A DNA stretch of 64,000 bases from Saprospiraceae bacterium (GCA_016717655.1 JADKFC010000030.1:248001-312000), one strand, 5' to 3'; numbered from the stretch's first letter, positions 48,163 to 59,177 are shown. Notes: generated by a model not told the origin, from the sequence alone. Numbers and translations are program-made.

Positions 48163-51100
48163 ATGAACAAATCCTTACTCATTCAACAATTCAACGGTTT
48201 CATCAGCTTGAAACACCTGAGAAATTTGTTGACACTGGCCATTCTGGTTGTGATGAATACCCAGTCAAAAGCACAGACAGTGGATTGCAATGCCATCATG
48301 GCCTGCAATGACCTTGTCCAGATTTCATTGGGTACCAACTGTACAGAAGTGGTAGTGGCGGATATGATCCTGGAAGGCCAGGCTTATCCCAACTCTTATT
48401 ACAACGTTGTGGTGTCTACTGCCAATGGCACACCCATTACCAATAACCTGCTTACAAAAGCAAATCTTGGTAAGACCTACAATGTGGTAGTTACCTTAAG
48501 TGGTTGTGATTTATCATGCTGGGGCAACATCACTGTGGAAGACAAATTGCCACCGGTGATTACCAATTGTCCAAGTGTGACCTTACAATGTGGTCAGCCC
48601 ACAACACCGGGAACTTCAGTGCCCAGGCCATCTGCCTCAGATGCCTGTTCATCTGTAACCCTTACTTCTATTGATAAAGAAGTGGTGTCTCAGTGCAGTG
48701 CCCAATATGTAAAGGTCATCACCAGAACATGGACAGCTACAGATGCTTATGGCAACAAAACTACCTGTGAGCAGATCATCAACATTACCAGGCCTACAAT
48801 CGATGATGTAGTATTTCCGCCTAATTATGACGATCACGACAAGCCGGTATTCTCTTGTACAACCAACCTGAAATTATTACCCAATGGTGCTCCGCACCCT
48901 GATGTAACAGGTTATCCGGGAGGAACTGATTGTCCGAATATCATGTATTTTTACAATGATGTGATCTTCCCAATCTGTGGTGCTTCTAAAAAAGTATTGC
49001 GTCAGTGGACTGTAATTGACTGGTGTACCGGAAGAGATACAGTGAGTGCACAGATCATCAAAATTAGTAGATACAGACCCACCGGTTTGCGTTTCTCCTC
49101 CTGACTTTGTATTTAATGTAACAACGGATGAGGGTAAATGCACAGGCACCTTTGTAGTACCTGCACCCAATGTAGTATTTGAGTGTAGCAACTGGGACTA
49201 CATCGTAGGCTATAAGCTGAGAGATGCCAATGGACAGCCATTTGTAAATCCTGTGTACGACAATGTCAAAAAAACAACGCGACCAGATGGCAGTTACTTC
49301 TATACCATCAGTGGTTTGCCTGCTGATACATCCTGGATCGTTTACACCATCACTGATGGTTGTGGAAATAGCACCCAATGTTTTACAGAGGTAATTGTAA
49401 AAGATACAGAGGCACCAACCCCTGTTTGTGAAGGCTTTACCGTTGTATCATTAGAAGATGCCGGATGGGCAGACTTATTTGCTACTTCTATCGATGACGG
49501 AAGTTCCGACAACTGTGGAATTGAAAAATTTGAAATCAGAAGACAAGTTAATAATTGTAACAGACCAGAAGATCTGCTATTTAAAAACAAAGTCAACTTC
49601 TGTTGTGAAGATGTGAGCAGTGATCCAACTGTATACCAAAAAGTGGTATTGAGGGTGTATGACAAAGCCGGTAATTTTGCTGATTGTGTAGCCAACGTGA
49701 AAACACAGGATAAAAAACCACCGGTTATTACAGTACCTCCTGCCATTACCATTGATTGCGATGTAGATTATAAAAACGTAGCCAATACAGGTGGTTCGGC
49801 TACCGCAGTGGATAATTGTAGTGTAACCATCACATCTTCCGATGCAGGTACACTGAAGTGCGGTTTAGGAACCATCACCAGGACCTGGAGAGCCACTGAC
49901 AAACAAGGCTTGACCGATTCTAAGACTCAGATCATTGTGATCAAAGATTCAAACCCATTTGATGCTACAGACATCGTGTGGCCTTCAGATCTTGAAATCA
50001 ATGGTTGTGATAAAGCAGATGCAACACCTGAGATATTAAACAGCAAACCAACCTATACCAATTCTAATTGTGCAGATATTGCCATTTCATGGGATGATGA
50101 TGTGTTCACGATTCCTGGTGCTTGTCTGAAAATTTTGAGAACCTGGAGAGTAGTAAACTGGTGTGATGCCAACCCACAAAATCCACAGTTCATTACCTAC
50201 GTTCAAAAATTGTCTTTGAACAACTCTGAAAGGCCTGTATTTGTAGCCGGCTGTAGCAATAAAACCATCAATTCTATCAATAGTGATTGTGAAGAATATG
50301 TTGAACATTCAGTAACAGCAACAGATGATTGTACAGCACCAGCTTTACTTAGATATACCTGGCAGTATGATGAAGACAACAATGGCACCATTGATCAGAC
50401 TGGAACAGGTTCATTCTATGCAAGGGTTTATCCTGCAGGAAGACACAAAATGACCTTTACCGTAAAAGATTTGTGCGAAAATACAACCAGCTGTTCTTAT
50501 ACCTTCCATGTGAAAGACAACAAACCTCCTACCCCAATCTGTAACTCAGAAGTAGTATGGGTGTTGGATGAAGCAGGAAAAGCAGAAGTTTGGGCGAGCG
50601 ATTTCGATCTCAAATCTGAGGATCTTTGTGACGGTGATGATTTGAAATTTTCTTTCAATGCCACCGGAAGCCAGCCAGCCAGAACCTTTACTTGTGCAGA
50701 TGTGCCCAATGGAGTAAGCGCTACCATTCCTTTAAAGATGTATGTGATCGATCAGGATGGCAACTCTGAATTCTGTGATGTGCGCCTAATCCTTCAGGAT
50801 TCACCTAACAAAAATGTTTGTCCTAATGTAGGCAATCTTACAGCAACCATTTCTGGTAAAGTAATCAACAAAACCGCTACCGGCTTTGAAAACATAGCAG
50901 TAGAGTTGACCAATATGACAGACGAGTCCAAAATGGAAGGTATCACAGCTGAAGAAGGAAAATTCAACTTTGCAGAAGTACCTTTCTTCAACGGATATTT
51001 GTTGAAGGCAGCTAAAAATGATGATATTTTAAATGGCCCTTTCTACCCTTGACCTGGTGTTGATTCAACGACACATCCTGGGTATGAAATATTTGGACAA

Positions 51101-52073
51101 TCCATACGACATCATAGCCGCTGACATCAACAAGGATAAAAAAGTATCAGCAAGCGACCTGGTTAATTTGAGAAAACTCATCCTGGGGGTTGACAAAGTA
51201 TTTGCCAACAATGACCCATGGAGGTTTGTACCATCTAACCACGCATTTGCAGATCCAAGAGATCCACACAATTTCCCAGAAGGAATTGATATCAGTGAGT
51301 TGAGTGAAAACAAAGAAAACATGGACTTTACCGCGGTAAAAACCGGTGATGTCAACAACTCAGCTACCTACAGTCTGGCAAGTGCCAATGCAGAAAACAG
51401 GACCTCCCCTGCCCTCTTACTGGTAGCCGACCAGGCTTACCAGGCAGGAACCACCCTCCATGCAGCGGTAAGCGCCGGTGAAGAACTACAAATTTCTGGC
51501 ATACAATTTGCCGTTAAGATCGATGAGGCCAATTTTATATTCAAAGGAATAGAAAGTGCCGTATTGAAAGTGGGCAATGACAATTACCATTTTGAAAACG
51601 GAACCCTCAAAATAAGCATTGACAGCAGAGACGCACAAATGGTGCAGGCAGGTGAAGTTCTTTTCAACATCCTATTGGAGAGTCGCAAAGACGGCAACAG
51701 CATCAACTGGCAATTGGAAAGCCGGGATTTTGAAGCCGAATTATACGATGAATCACTGCAGACAAGATCTATCAATCTTGAAGCAGCGGATGCCGTAGCG
51801 GTTGAAAAAATGACCAACGAGTTGAGAAACCAGCCCAACCCATTCAGTGAGTCAACAACCATCCTGTACAGAACAGATGAGGAAGGTACAGCTACCCTAT
51901 GGGTGGCAGACGCCACAGGAAAAACCGTATTGACCCAGGTAAATCACTTTGTACCCGGCAACAATAAGGTAACCATCCACCGTCAGGACATCGGAAGTAA
52001 GGCCGGCGTTTATTTCTATCAGATAGAATTCAACGGCACCCTGAAATCCGGAAAAATGCTGCTGGCTAAATAA
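48163..52073 (+). CDS. Secreted HYR-repeat / dockerin / cohesin-like protein with T9SS signal, HYR2 (two frame breaks)
   Basis: Paralogue of HYR1 lying in tandem behind it, 1302 residues when restored. It has a signal peptide (to KAQTVDC), HYR repeats with the same WTVIDWC and NFCCEDV-like signatures, and a dockerin pair (STLDLVLIQRHILG and DKKVSASDLVNLRKLILG). A cohesin-like segment (ISGIQFAVKIDEANFIFKGIE) and a T9SS sorting domain (NQPNPFSESTT to GKMLLAK) follow. One A too many in 49060-49063 and one C too many in 51037-51039 break the frame. Removing them gives KLVDTDPPVC and NGLSTLDLVL. The tandem pair probably arose by duplication. Confidence 0.84.
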
Positions 52074-52120
52074 ACCGAAATGTAGTTTTTACAAAATAGA
52101 CCTAATTTAATTAAACAAGA

Positions 52121-52150
52121 AAAGCCGACTCTAAAGAGAGCCGGCTTTTT
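52121..52150 (+). terminator. Terminator after HYR2
   Basis: AAAGCCGACTCT, AAAG loop, AGAGCCGGCTTT (one mismatch) followed by a T run, 48 bases past the HYR2 stop. Confidence 0.8.
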
Positions 52151-52298
52151 CTGTTTTATACCTACCCCTCAGGCCAAACTTAATTTTGTGTTAAAAGCAT
52201 GGCCAAAAGTGCAGATATTTGCAAAATCATATGAATTTTAGATCTCCATATTATCGCTTAAAGACTTTTGTTTTTGATTACCCATACCCCAACGCCCT

Positions 52299-55200
52299 AT
52301 GTCACTAGAAAAAACCCCGATAAAATCTACCTATGTGGATGAAGCCAAACAGCTGGTCATTTCCATTGAAAAAGTACTGGATGATGCCCATTTCACTCCT
52401 GAAAGAAAGGCAAGAGAAGGATTCCAAAGCCTGCATGTTTTAATTGACCTGCTGCTTTCCGATGAAAACCTGCGCTTCACTACCCTATTTGCCAAGATCG
52501 CCTATATTGCAGCCCGTTGGAAGTTATCCGGAAGATCCTCCTTCATCCTACAGTCCTACCGCAGGGCCTTTGAGCGGAATGAAATCACCCCTCAGAATGC
52601 GGAAGTTTTGTATGAAAGTGCAAGGGTTTTGGCCCATGTTCTTCTCTCTAAAATCTGGCCTGAAGCGCCGGATGTTGTGGAACCTTCGGCCGAGCTGGCA
52701 GCAGCCATGTTTGTAACCGATGATAAAAAATCAGGTTTTTATCGAACCCTGGACGGCATTATTCAGGAAATCGATTTTCAAACCAAGACACTGGTCTTTC
52801 TGGAAGACAAGACAGGAGGAAAAGAATGGAAGGTACAATTTGATGTTTCAGATAAAAATGAAATGTTTACCTCCAATATTGAAGCCACGTTTAAGCTTTT
52901 ACCCCTGCCCATTCCCGTCATTTTAATTGATGTCGACCTGCATGCTCCTGACCGATTGGTGCCGGCTGCCTTTGTCATCAACCCGGATTACCTGGTGGAT
53001 GTCACCGCGGTGGCCAATGCCGTTCCCGGATCCAATGGTGAATATTGGCTCTATGCACTGCAGAAGCTGGCTCCCAAAGAAACGGGGCAGGCAGTGCTGG
53101 TTGGAAACCTGGCCAACCTCATCCTCGACAATCTGGTGAATGATGAGGATAAAAGTTTTGAATCGCTCATTCCCACCTTTTTTCATCAGGATGCCCTTGC
53201 CTGGTGCCTTCAAAAAGATGAAGAAGTGGTTCAAAATATGGACAAACTAAGGATCCATTTCAACAACATCGGGCAGGTATTAAAAAATGAAATGGAGACC
53301 AAGGGGATTTCCAAAAACAACATCTACCTGGAGCCTTCTTTTTATTGCAGGACCTACGGTATTCAGGGTCGTTTGGATTTTTTTCACCACGATCTGCACG
53401 AAGACCAGGCCGACATCATAGAATTAAAAAGTTCCCAACCCTTTATGCCCAATGTTTACGGGCTAACAGACAGTCACTATCTACAGACACTGCTCTACGA
53501 TATGATCGTGCAAGCCACCTATGGGGGAAAGCTAAAGACAAGAAATTTTATTCTGTATTCCAGATTGGAAAAAGAAGCACTGAAGTATGCTCCAGCCAGT
53601 AGGACCCGCCAACTGGAATTGATCCGCACCCGGAATGAAATCATGCTGATGGAACACGCCTTTGCCCATTCGGCTGAGACCACGGCCAGGCTCTGTGCCT
53701 TTATGAAGGTCAGTCAATTTAAAAACATCAAAGGCTATTTACACACCGACCTAAAAAGTTTTGAAGATAGTTATACAGCACTGGATGAAACAGAGCGCAG
53801 CTACTATCATCATTTTCTCTCTTTTTCAGCTAGAGAACAGGTGTTGGCCAAAACGGGTGAAGCCGGACCCGATACCACTAATGGGCTGGCCTCGCTATGG
53901 TTGGAAGACATAGAAGCAAAGGCCGAGCGTTTTTCAATCTTAAGCCACCTGCGCATCGTAAAAAACGAAAGCAACCAGGAAGATGCCCTGCTTACCCTTC
54001 AACCTACCGATTTTAGCAATGCCCTTTCCAATTTCAGGAAGGGAGATGTGGTGGTACTTTATCCTCACACGGGTCAGGTCCAGGATGCCCTTAGTCACCA
54101 GGTTTTTAAATGCAATTTGGTGAGCATAAACAAAGATCAGATTGTTTTGAGATTAAGAAGTCCGCAAAGAAACCAGCAGCTGTTTGAACTGCACGATTTA
54201 TGGAACCTGGAAGGCGATGTGCTGGACAGTGGTTTTCGGCACATGTATCGCAACTTGTTTATGTTTATTCAGGCGCCCGCTGAAAAAAGAAGGCTGCTGT
54301 TGGGCAGGCAAAGACCCACCATATCAGAGGTAACCTGGTTGGATAAGTTACCTGATCACCTAACCCCTGAACAAAAAAACCTCATCAGTAAAATAGTCAG
54401 TTGTAAGGATTATTTTTTATTGTGGGGACCTCCGGGCACCGGCAAAACGAGCATCATCATCCGACATGCAGTTCGCACCCTCTATGAAACTACCGGGGAG
54501 AGGATCCTGCTCCTTGCCTACACCAACAGGGCTGTTGACGAGATCAATGAATGCATGGCGGCTGAAGGATTGGAGCCTGCTCTGACCCGATTGGGCAGCT
54601 CTTATGCCATTGATCCCAGATTTTCTCACACCCTGATGCAAAATCAGGTGGCTAACATGCAAAAACGTAAGGACATCCTTCAATTTTTAACCCAAACGAG
54701 GATCTACCTATCAACCGTTTCTTCTCTGATGGGCAAACTTTCACTGCTGGACTTGCTAACATTTGATACCGTGATCATTGATGAGGCCAGTCAGATTTTA
54801 GAGCCCAATCTTTGTGGTATTTTGTCAAGATTCAAAAAGTTTATCCTCATTGGCGACCACAAACAATTGCCTGCAGTGGTGGTGCAGCGACCCAGTGAGA
54901 CAGAGATTAAAGATGTGCAACTTCGGGAATTACAGTTTTCAGATGCGCGTACCTCTTTGTTTGAAAGAATGTTGATAAAAGCCCGGAAAGAGGATTGGTT
55001 TCACTGTTGGGATGTACTGAGCCAGCAGGGCAGGATGCACAGGGACATCATGCAATTTATTAATGGCCAGTTTTATGAGGGACGTTTGAAGTCCATTCCC
55101 AGCATCGAAAGATTGGAGGCGAGCTCCTTTCTGAGTGAAAGAGATGGCTGGTTAAGTGAAAGGTTGATCTTCGCCAATACGCCTGCCCAATTGGTGCAGG

Positions 55201-55616
55201 GTTACAAGACCAATGAAGCGGAAGCCGATTTGGTGGTTGAAATGGTGGGTAAGATCCTTGAGGCCTATCAAAAAGCAGGCAAAACCTTTCACGAACATTC
55301 AATCGGCATCATTACCCCCTACAGAGCCCAGATTGCTCTGATCCGTTCGAAGTTGCCCAATGAAAAAATACAGATCGACACCGTAGAAAGGTACCAGGGC
55401 GGTGCTAAAGACATCATCTTGTTGTCGTTGGTCACTAACCGGCCTTCACAACTCAAAACGCTTGTATCGCTCTCTAACGAAGGAATAGACCGAAAACTCA
55501 ACGTAGCGCTTACCCGCGCCAAAGAGCAAATTGTGGTGGTAGGTAATGAAGAGATTTTGAGCAAGGATGGTAATTACCGGGCATTGATAGAAGCTTGCAC
55601 GCGGTATAAGCCATGA
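52299..55616 (+). CDS. Dna2-like nuclease-helicase (PD-(D/E)XK plus SF1 helicase)
   Basis: 1105-residue protein. The middle part (about 350-400) has a RecB/Cas4-type nuclease signature: GRLDFF, then ADIIELKS, then LQTLLYD. The C-terminal SF1B helicase has Walker A WGPPGTGKTS (about 707), motif II IIDEASQ (about 826), GDHKQLPAV, and the late motifs VERYQGGAKDI and NVALTRAKEQ. The layout resembles Dna2, but I see no clear four-Cys iron-sulfur set. It may process DNA ends or flaps; a defence role is possible but unsupported by neighbours. It stands alone between the HYR locus and the ribosomal operon. Confidence 0.82.
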   Translation: MSLEKTPIKSTYVDEAKQLVISIEKVLDDAHFTPERKAREGFQSLHVLIDLLLSDENLRFTTLFAKIAYIAARWKLSGRSSFILQSYRRAFERNEITPQNAEVLYESARVLAHVLLSKIWPEAPDVVEPSAELAAAMFVTDDKKSGFYRTLDGIIQEIDFQTKTLVFLEDKTGGKEWKVQFDVSDKNEMFTSNIEATFKLLPLPIPVILIDVDLHAPDRLVPAAFVINPDYLVDVTAVANAVPGSNGEYWLYALQKLAPKETGQAVLVGNLANLILDNLVNDEDKSFESLIPTFFHQDALAWCLQKDEEVVQNMDKLRIHFNNIGQVLKNEMETKGISKNNIYLEPSFYCRTYGIQGRLDFFHHDLHEDQADIIELKSSQPFMPNVYGLTDSHYLQTLLYDMIVQATYGGKLKTRNFILYSRLEKEALKYAPASRTRQLELIRTRNEIMLMEHAFAHSAETTARLCAFMKVSQFKNIKGYLHTDLKSFEDSYTALDETERSYYHHFLSFSAREQVLAKTGEAGPDTTNGLASLWLEDIEAKAERFSILSHLRIVKNESNQEDALLTLQPTDFSNALSNFRKGDVVVLYPHTGQVQDALSHQVFKCNLVSINKDQIVLRLRSPQRNQQLFELHDLWNLEGDVLDSGFRHMYRNLFMFIQAPAEKRRLLLGRQRPTISEVTWLDKLPDHLTPEQKNLISKIVSCKDYFLLWGPPGTGKTSIIIRHAVRTLYETTGERILLLAYTNRAVDEINECMAAEGLEPALTRLGSSYAIDPRFSHTLMQNQVANMQKRKDILQFLTQTRIYLSTVSSLMGKLSLLDLLTFDTVIIDEASQILEPNLCGILSRFKKFILIGDHKQLPAVVVQRPSETEIKDVQLRELQFSDARTSLFERMLIKARKEDWFHCWDVLSQQGRMHRDIMQFINGQFYEGRLKSIPSIERLEASSFLSERDGWLSERLIFANTPAQLVQGYKTNEAEADLVVEMVGKILEAYQKAGKTFHEHSIGIITPYRAQIALIRSKLPNEKIQIDTVERYQGGAKDIILLSLVTNRPSQLKTLVSLSNEGIDRKLNVALTRAKEQIVVVGNEEILSKDGNYRALIEACTRYKP

Positions 55617-55668
55617 AAACATCGTGTAGCCATTTGGCTACTTAAGGAAATTAGACGGGGAATTGAAA

Positions 55669-55702
55669 TAAAAAAAGGCGACCTCCTTACGGGAGCCGCC
55701 TT
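55669..55702 (-). terminator. Terminator of the ribosomal protein operon
   Basis: Minus strand: AAGGCGGCTCCC, GTAA, GGAGGTCGCCTT with a bulge, then a T run. It lies 26 bases beyond the rplQ stop and may also serve the convergent helicase gene. Confidence 0.75.
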
Positions 55703-55727
55703 ATATTTATATACTCTACTCTTCTGT

Positions 55728-56228
55728 TTATTCAGCTGTTTCTTCAGCTGCAGTTTCTTCAGCGCTTGCTGACTCATTTTCAGTTGCAGGAGCTGCAGCT
55801 GTTGCTTTTGCCCTACCTCTTCTCACTTTTTTCTTGCCTGTAGCAGAAGCTGGTTTAGAGCTGTAAACTTCATTGAAGTCTACAAATTCGATCAAAGCGG
55901 TTTCAGCACCGTCACCTTTACGGAAGCCGGTTTTGATGATTCTTAGGTACCCTCCCGGACGGTCAGCTACTTTTGGGCCGATGGTGTCAAACAGTTCACT
56001 AACTGCATCGTTGTTTTGCAGGTAGGAAAAAACAGTACGGCGTGAATGCTGGGTATTGTCTTTGGATTTGGTAACCAATGGCTCTAATTGAACCCTTAGG
56101 TTTTTGGCTTTTGCCAAAGTTGTATTGATCCTTTTGTGCATGATCAATGCAATGCTAAGATTTTTGAAAAGTGCCACTCTGTGGCCGATTTTTCTACCGA
56201 GGTTGTTGGTTTTTACTCCGTGTCTCAC
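55728..56228 (-). CDS. rplQ: 50S ribosomal protein L17
   Basis: Last gene of the ribosomal operon, 166 residues. The L17 core (MRHGVKTNNLGRKIGHR to the RPGGYLRI segment, 1-115) is followed by an extension rich in Lys, Ala and Glu. The extension is usual in Bacteroidota. Intact. Confidence 0.96.
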   Translation of the reverse strand: MRHGVKTNNLGRKIGHRVALFKNLSIALIMHKRINTTLAKAKNLRVQLEPLVTKSKDNTQHSRRTVFSYLQNNDAVSELFDTIGPKVADRPGGYLRIIKTGFRKGDGAETALIEFVDFNEVYSSKPASATGKKKVRRGRAKATAAAPATENESASAEETAAEETAE

Positions 56229-56335
56229 AGTACAAAATTTGTTTGCATCACTTTTGGTTTCTGCTACTTGGCCTGAGCGAAAAAACCTGGGTTAATGCGG
56301 TTATTAATAAAATTAATCCTATTGGGCCAATGCGA

Positions 56336-57333
56336 TTATTCTTCGTCCAATTTGTACTTGCTCAGGTCCATGCCAAATGTAAGGCCTTGGTCTGTAGCAA
56401 TTCCTCGATTTCTACGAGCGACTTCTTACCGAAGTTTCTGAATTTCAACAACTCGTGGGTATCAAATTTAACCATTTCACCCAGGGTGTTGATTTTAGCA
56501 GCTTTCAGACAGTTGTAAGCCCTTACAGAAAGATCTAGATCTTCCAGTGAAGTTTTTAACAACTTGCGCATGTGAAGGATGTGCTCATCCACGATATTGT
56601 CCTCTCTGCTGGTAGCATCGTTGAAAGTAATGTTTTCATCGGTGATCAACATTAAATGTTGAATCATGATTCTTGAAGCCTCTTTCAAAGCTTCTTCCGG
56701 ATGAATGGTACCATCGGTTTTGATGTCGATGGTCAATTTTTCGTAGTCAGTACGCTGTTCAACCCTGGTATTTTCAACCTTATAAGCCACTTTTTTAATA
56801 GGTGTATAGATGGCATCAATTGGAATAACACCAATTGGAGCATCTTTAGGGAGATTGTCGTCTGCAGGTACATAACCGCGACCTTTGGTAACGGTCAACT
56901 CCAACTCCAAAGTAACAGAAGGCTCCATGGTGCAGAGGTGCAACTCAGGGTTCATCACTTTAAAGATGTTGTTGTATGTTTCGATATCGCCTGCCTTAAA
57001 AGTATCCTTACCTGAAATGGTAATGTAGATTTTTTCTTCAGCGCTTGTATTGTCTAACATCACCGGTTTCAATCTGATTTGTTTCAGATTCAGTACGATG
57101 TCAACTGTATCTTCCACTACGCCTTTGATAGAAGCAAATTCATGATCTACCCCACCAATTCTGATCGCAGAAATAGCATAGCCTTCGAGGGATGACAAAA
57201 GAATCCTTCTAAGGGAGTTACCTATGGTCTGACCAAAGCCAGGCTCCAAGGGTTTGAATTCAAAGATGCCTTCAAAATCGTCTGCTTTTTGCAACCTAAT
57301 TTTATCTGGCTTTTGAAAATTCAGGATACTCAT
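56336..57333 (-). CDS. rpoA: RNA polymerase alpha subunit (frame broken near the end)
   Basis: Alpha subunit, scaffold of RNA polymerase. The N-terminal dimerisation domain has NSLRRILLSSLEG and the C-terminal domain has LDLSVRAYNCLKAA and LLKFRNFGKKSL. The given frame ends at 56362 with an atypical tail. One more base at plus-strand TT 56401-56402 yields IEEIATDQGLTFGMDLSKYKLDEE and a stop at 56336 (332 residues), the normal Bacteroidota ending. Because the gene is essential, this is strong evidence that the frame breaks in this window are sequencing errors. Confidence 0.95.
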
Positions 57334-57407
57334 GTTTTATGAAAGATTTAACGTGATTCAAAAAGTTGAAGCAACCCAGGCCGGAGAACCGGTGGGCTGC
57401 TTAAGTA

Positions 57408-58019
57408 TTACTTGGAGTACAATTCCACGATCAATTGTTCATTGATCTTTTCAGGAATTCTTTCTCTTTCTGGGTAGTCGATAAACTTGCCTTCCATTCT
57501 TTCTGGATTCCATTCAACCCAGGCAAAACTTTTGGCATCGGTTTTTTTACCCACATTGCTTTTGATAAAATCAAGACCTCTTGATTTTCCTCTTACCGAG
57601 ATCATATCACCTGGTTTAAGTAGGAAAGAAGGGATGTTGGTCAATACACCGTTAACCAAAACGTGTTTGTGACCAACCAGCTGACGAGCAGCTTTTCTGG
57701 TAGGGGCAACACCCATCCTGAAAAGTGTGTTGTCCAATCTTGACTCAAGCAATTGGAGGAGGATTTCACCTGTAACTCCGTGTTTGCTGGTAGCTTTGTG
57801 GAACAAGTTACGGAACTGTCTTTCGAGCAGACCGTAGGTATATTTTGCTTTTTGTTTCTCCATTAGCTGAACAGCGTAGTCAGACATTTGCTTACGCTTT
57901 TTCGCCATGCCATGCTGACCAGGAGGGAATTTCCTTTTCTCATACGACTTATCATAACCGTAGATGGGTTCTCCGAAAGCCCTGGCTTTTTTGGTAGTTG
58001 GTCCAGTATATCTAGCCAT
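57408..58019 (-). CDS. rpsD: 30S ribosomal protein S4
   Basis: Primary 16S rRNA-binding protein of 203 residues. It opens with MARYTGPTTKKARAFGEP and contains the S4 RNA-binding domain (about 92-155, with RLDNTLFRMG and LVNGVLTNIPS). The zinc-binding Cys set is absent, as in many S4 proteins. Intact. Confidence 0.97.
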   Translation of the reverse strand: MARYTGPTTKKARAFGEPIYGYDKSYEKRKFPPGQHGMAKKRKQMSDYAVQLMEKQKAKYTYGLLERQFRNLFHKATSKHGVTGEILLQLLESRLDNTLFRMGVAPTRKAARQLVGHKHVLVNGVLTNIPSFLLKPGDMISVRGKSRGLDFIKSNVGKKTDAKSFAWVEWNPERMEGKFIDYPERERIPEKINEQLIVELYSK

Positions 58020-58042
58020 TATCCTTTTTTATTTCTATTTTA

Positions 58043-58428
58043 TTAAACTCTTCTTTTCTTTGGAGGCCTGCAACCATTGTGAGGGATCGGAGTTACGTCC
58101 TTGATCCTTGTCACTTTGATACCGGCTGAATCGATAGCCCTGATGGCAGATTCTCTACCTGCACCTGGTCCTTTTACAAATACTTCCACGTGTTTCAAAC
58201 CTGCATCCAAAGCTGTCTGTGCAGCGGCAGTAGCAGCCATTTGAGCGGCATAGGGTGTATTCTTTTTGATCCTCTGAAACCTGCTTTACCAGCAGAACCC
58301 CAGGAGATAACTTGTCCCTGGTTGTTACAGATTGAAATAATAATGTTGTTGAAACTGGCCTGAATGTAAACCAACCCGTCTGCGGAGATGGCGACATTAC
58401 GCTTTTTAACCTTTTTACCTTTTGCCAT
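58043..58428 (-). CDS. rpsK: 30S ribosomal protein S11 (frame broken)
   Basis: Platform protein of the small subunit. The N-terminal part reads normally to GKAGFRGSK and then shifts. Adding one A, opposite plus-strand T run 58263-58267, gives SKKNTPYAAQMAATAAAQTALD and the normal end CRPPKKRRV, 128 residues. An essential gene cannot be lost like this, so I treat the break as an error. Confidence 0.95.
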
Positions 58429-58434
58429 TACTTA

Positions 58435-58812
58435 CTATTTAGTTGCTTTCTTCTTGTTCGCTACTGTTTTCTTCTTACCCTTACGCGTTCTAGCGTTGGT
58501 TTTGGTGCTTTGTCCCCTTACTGGCAAGCCCCTTCTGTGTCTCAAACCACGATAGGAAACGATGTCCATCAATCGTTTGATGTTAAGCTGAACCTCACTC
58601 CTCAATTCACCCTCAACCTTATAAGTATCCTGGATCATTTTAGAAATGAATTTTACGTTGTCATCCGTCCAGTCAGATACTTTGGTATCCTGGCTCACAC
58701 CTGCCGCAGCAAGAATGTCAGCAGCTGTACTTCTACCGATTCCGTAAATATAAGTAAGGCCTATGATGCCCCTCTTGTTTTTTGGTAAGTCAATTCCCGC
58801 AATACGTGCCAT
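58435..58812 (-). CDS. rpsM: 30S ribosomal protein S13
   Basis: Head protein contacting the large subunit and P-site tRNA, 125 residues. MARIAGIDLPKNKRG start, helix-two-turn-helix core, and basic tail GLPVRGQSTKTNARTRKGKKK. Intact. Confidence 0.97.
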   Translation of the reverse strand: MARIAGIDLPKNKRGIIGLTYIYGIGRSTAADILAAAGVSQDTKVSDWTDDNVKFISKMIQDTYKVEGELRSEVQLNIKRLMDIVSYRGLRHRRGLPVRGQSTKTNARTRKGKKKTVANKKKATK

Positions 58813-58824
58813 TGTACTATAATT

Positions 58825-58941
58825 TTAACCCTGACGTTGTTTAAACTTAGGATTCTTTTTATTGATGATGTAAATTTTTCCCTTCCTTCTCACGATCTTA
58901 CAATCTTCAGATCGTTTTTTGACGGCAGCTCTTACTTTCAT
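58825..58941 (-). CDS. rpmJ: 50S ribosomal protein L36
   Basis: 38-residue protein in the gap between rpsM and infA. It starts MKVRAAVKKRSEDCKIVRRK and ends NPKFKQRQG. Only one of the usual zinc Cys residues (DCK) is visible, so this is the zinc-free form. Confidence 0.93.
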   Translation of the reverse strand: MKVRAAVKKRSEDCKIVRRKGKIYIINKKNPKFKQRQG

Positions 58942-58958
58942 TGGTTTATTATTTCAGC

Positions 58959-59177
58959 TTATTTATACCTATATGTTATCCTTCCTCTTGACAAATCATA
59001 AGGAGACATCTCCACAGATACTTTGTCGCCAGGCAAAATTCGGATGTAATTCATCCTCATTTTTCCCGATATCGTAGCTATGATGAGGTGCTCATTTTCC
59101 AAACGCACCCTAAACATTGCGTTGGATAGCGCCTCTTCTATGATTCCGTCTAATTTTATCAGGTTTTTAGAACTCAT
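58959..59177 (-). CDS. infA: Translation initiation factor IF-1
   Basis: 72-residue OB-fold protein that blocks the A site during initiation. Typical segments are LDGIIEEALSNAMFRVRLEN and the end MSPYDLSRGRITYRYK. Between map and rpmJ, as is usual in this operon. Confidence 0.97.
   Translation of the reverse strand: MSSKNLIKLDGIIEEALSNAMFRVRLENEHLIIATISGKMRMNYIRILPGDKVSVEMSPYDLSRGRITYRYK

Noticed and set aside
52247..52253. A further CATATTA upstream of the Dna2-like gene
   Set aside because: No TAATATG arm lies 10 bases downstream, so it does not belong to the repeat type at 43087-43327.
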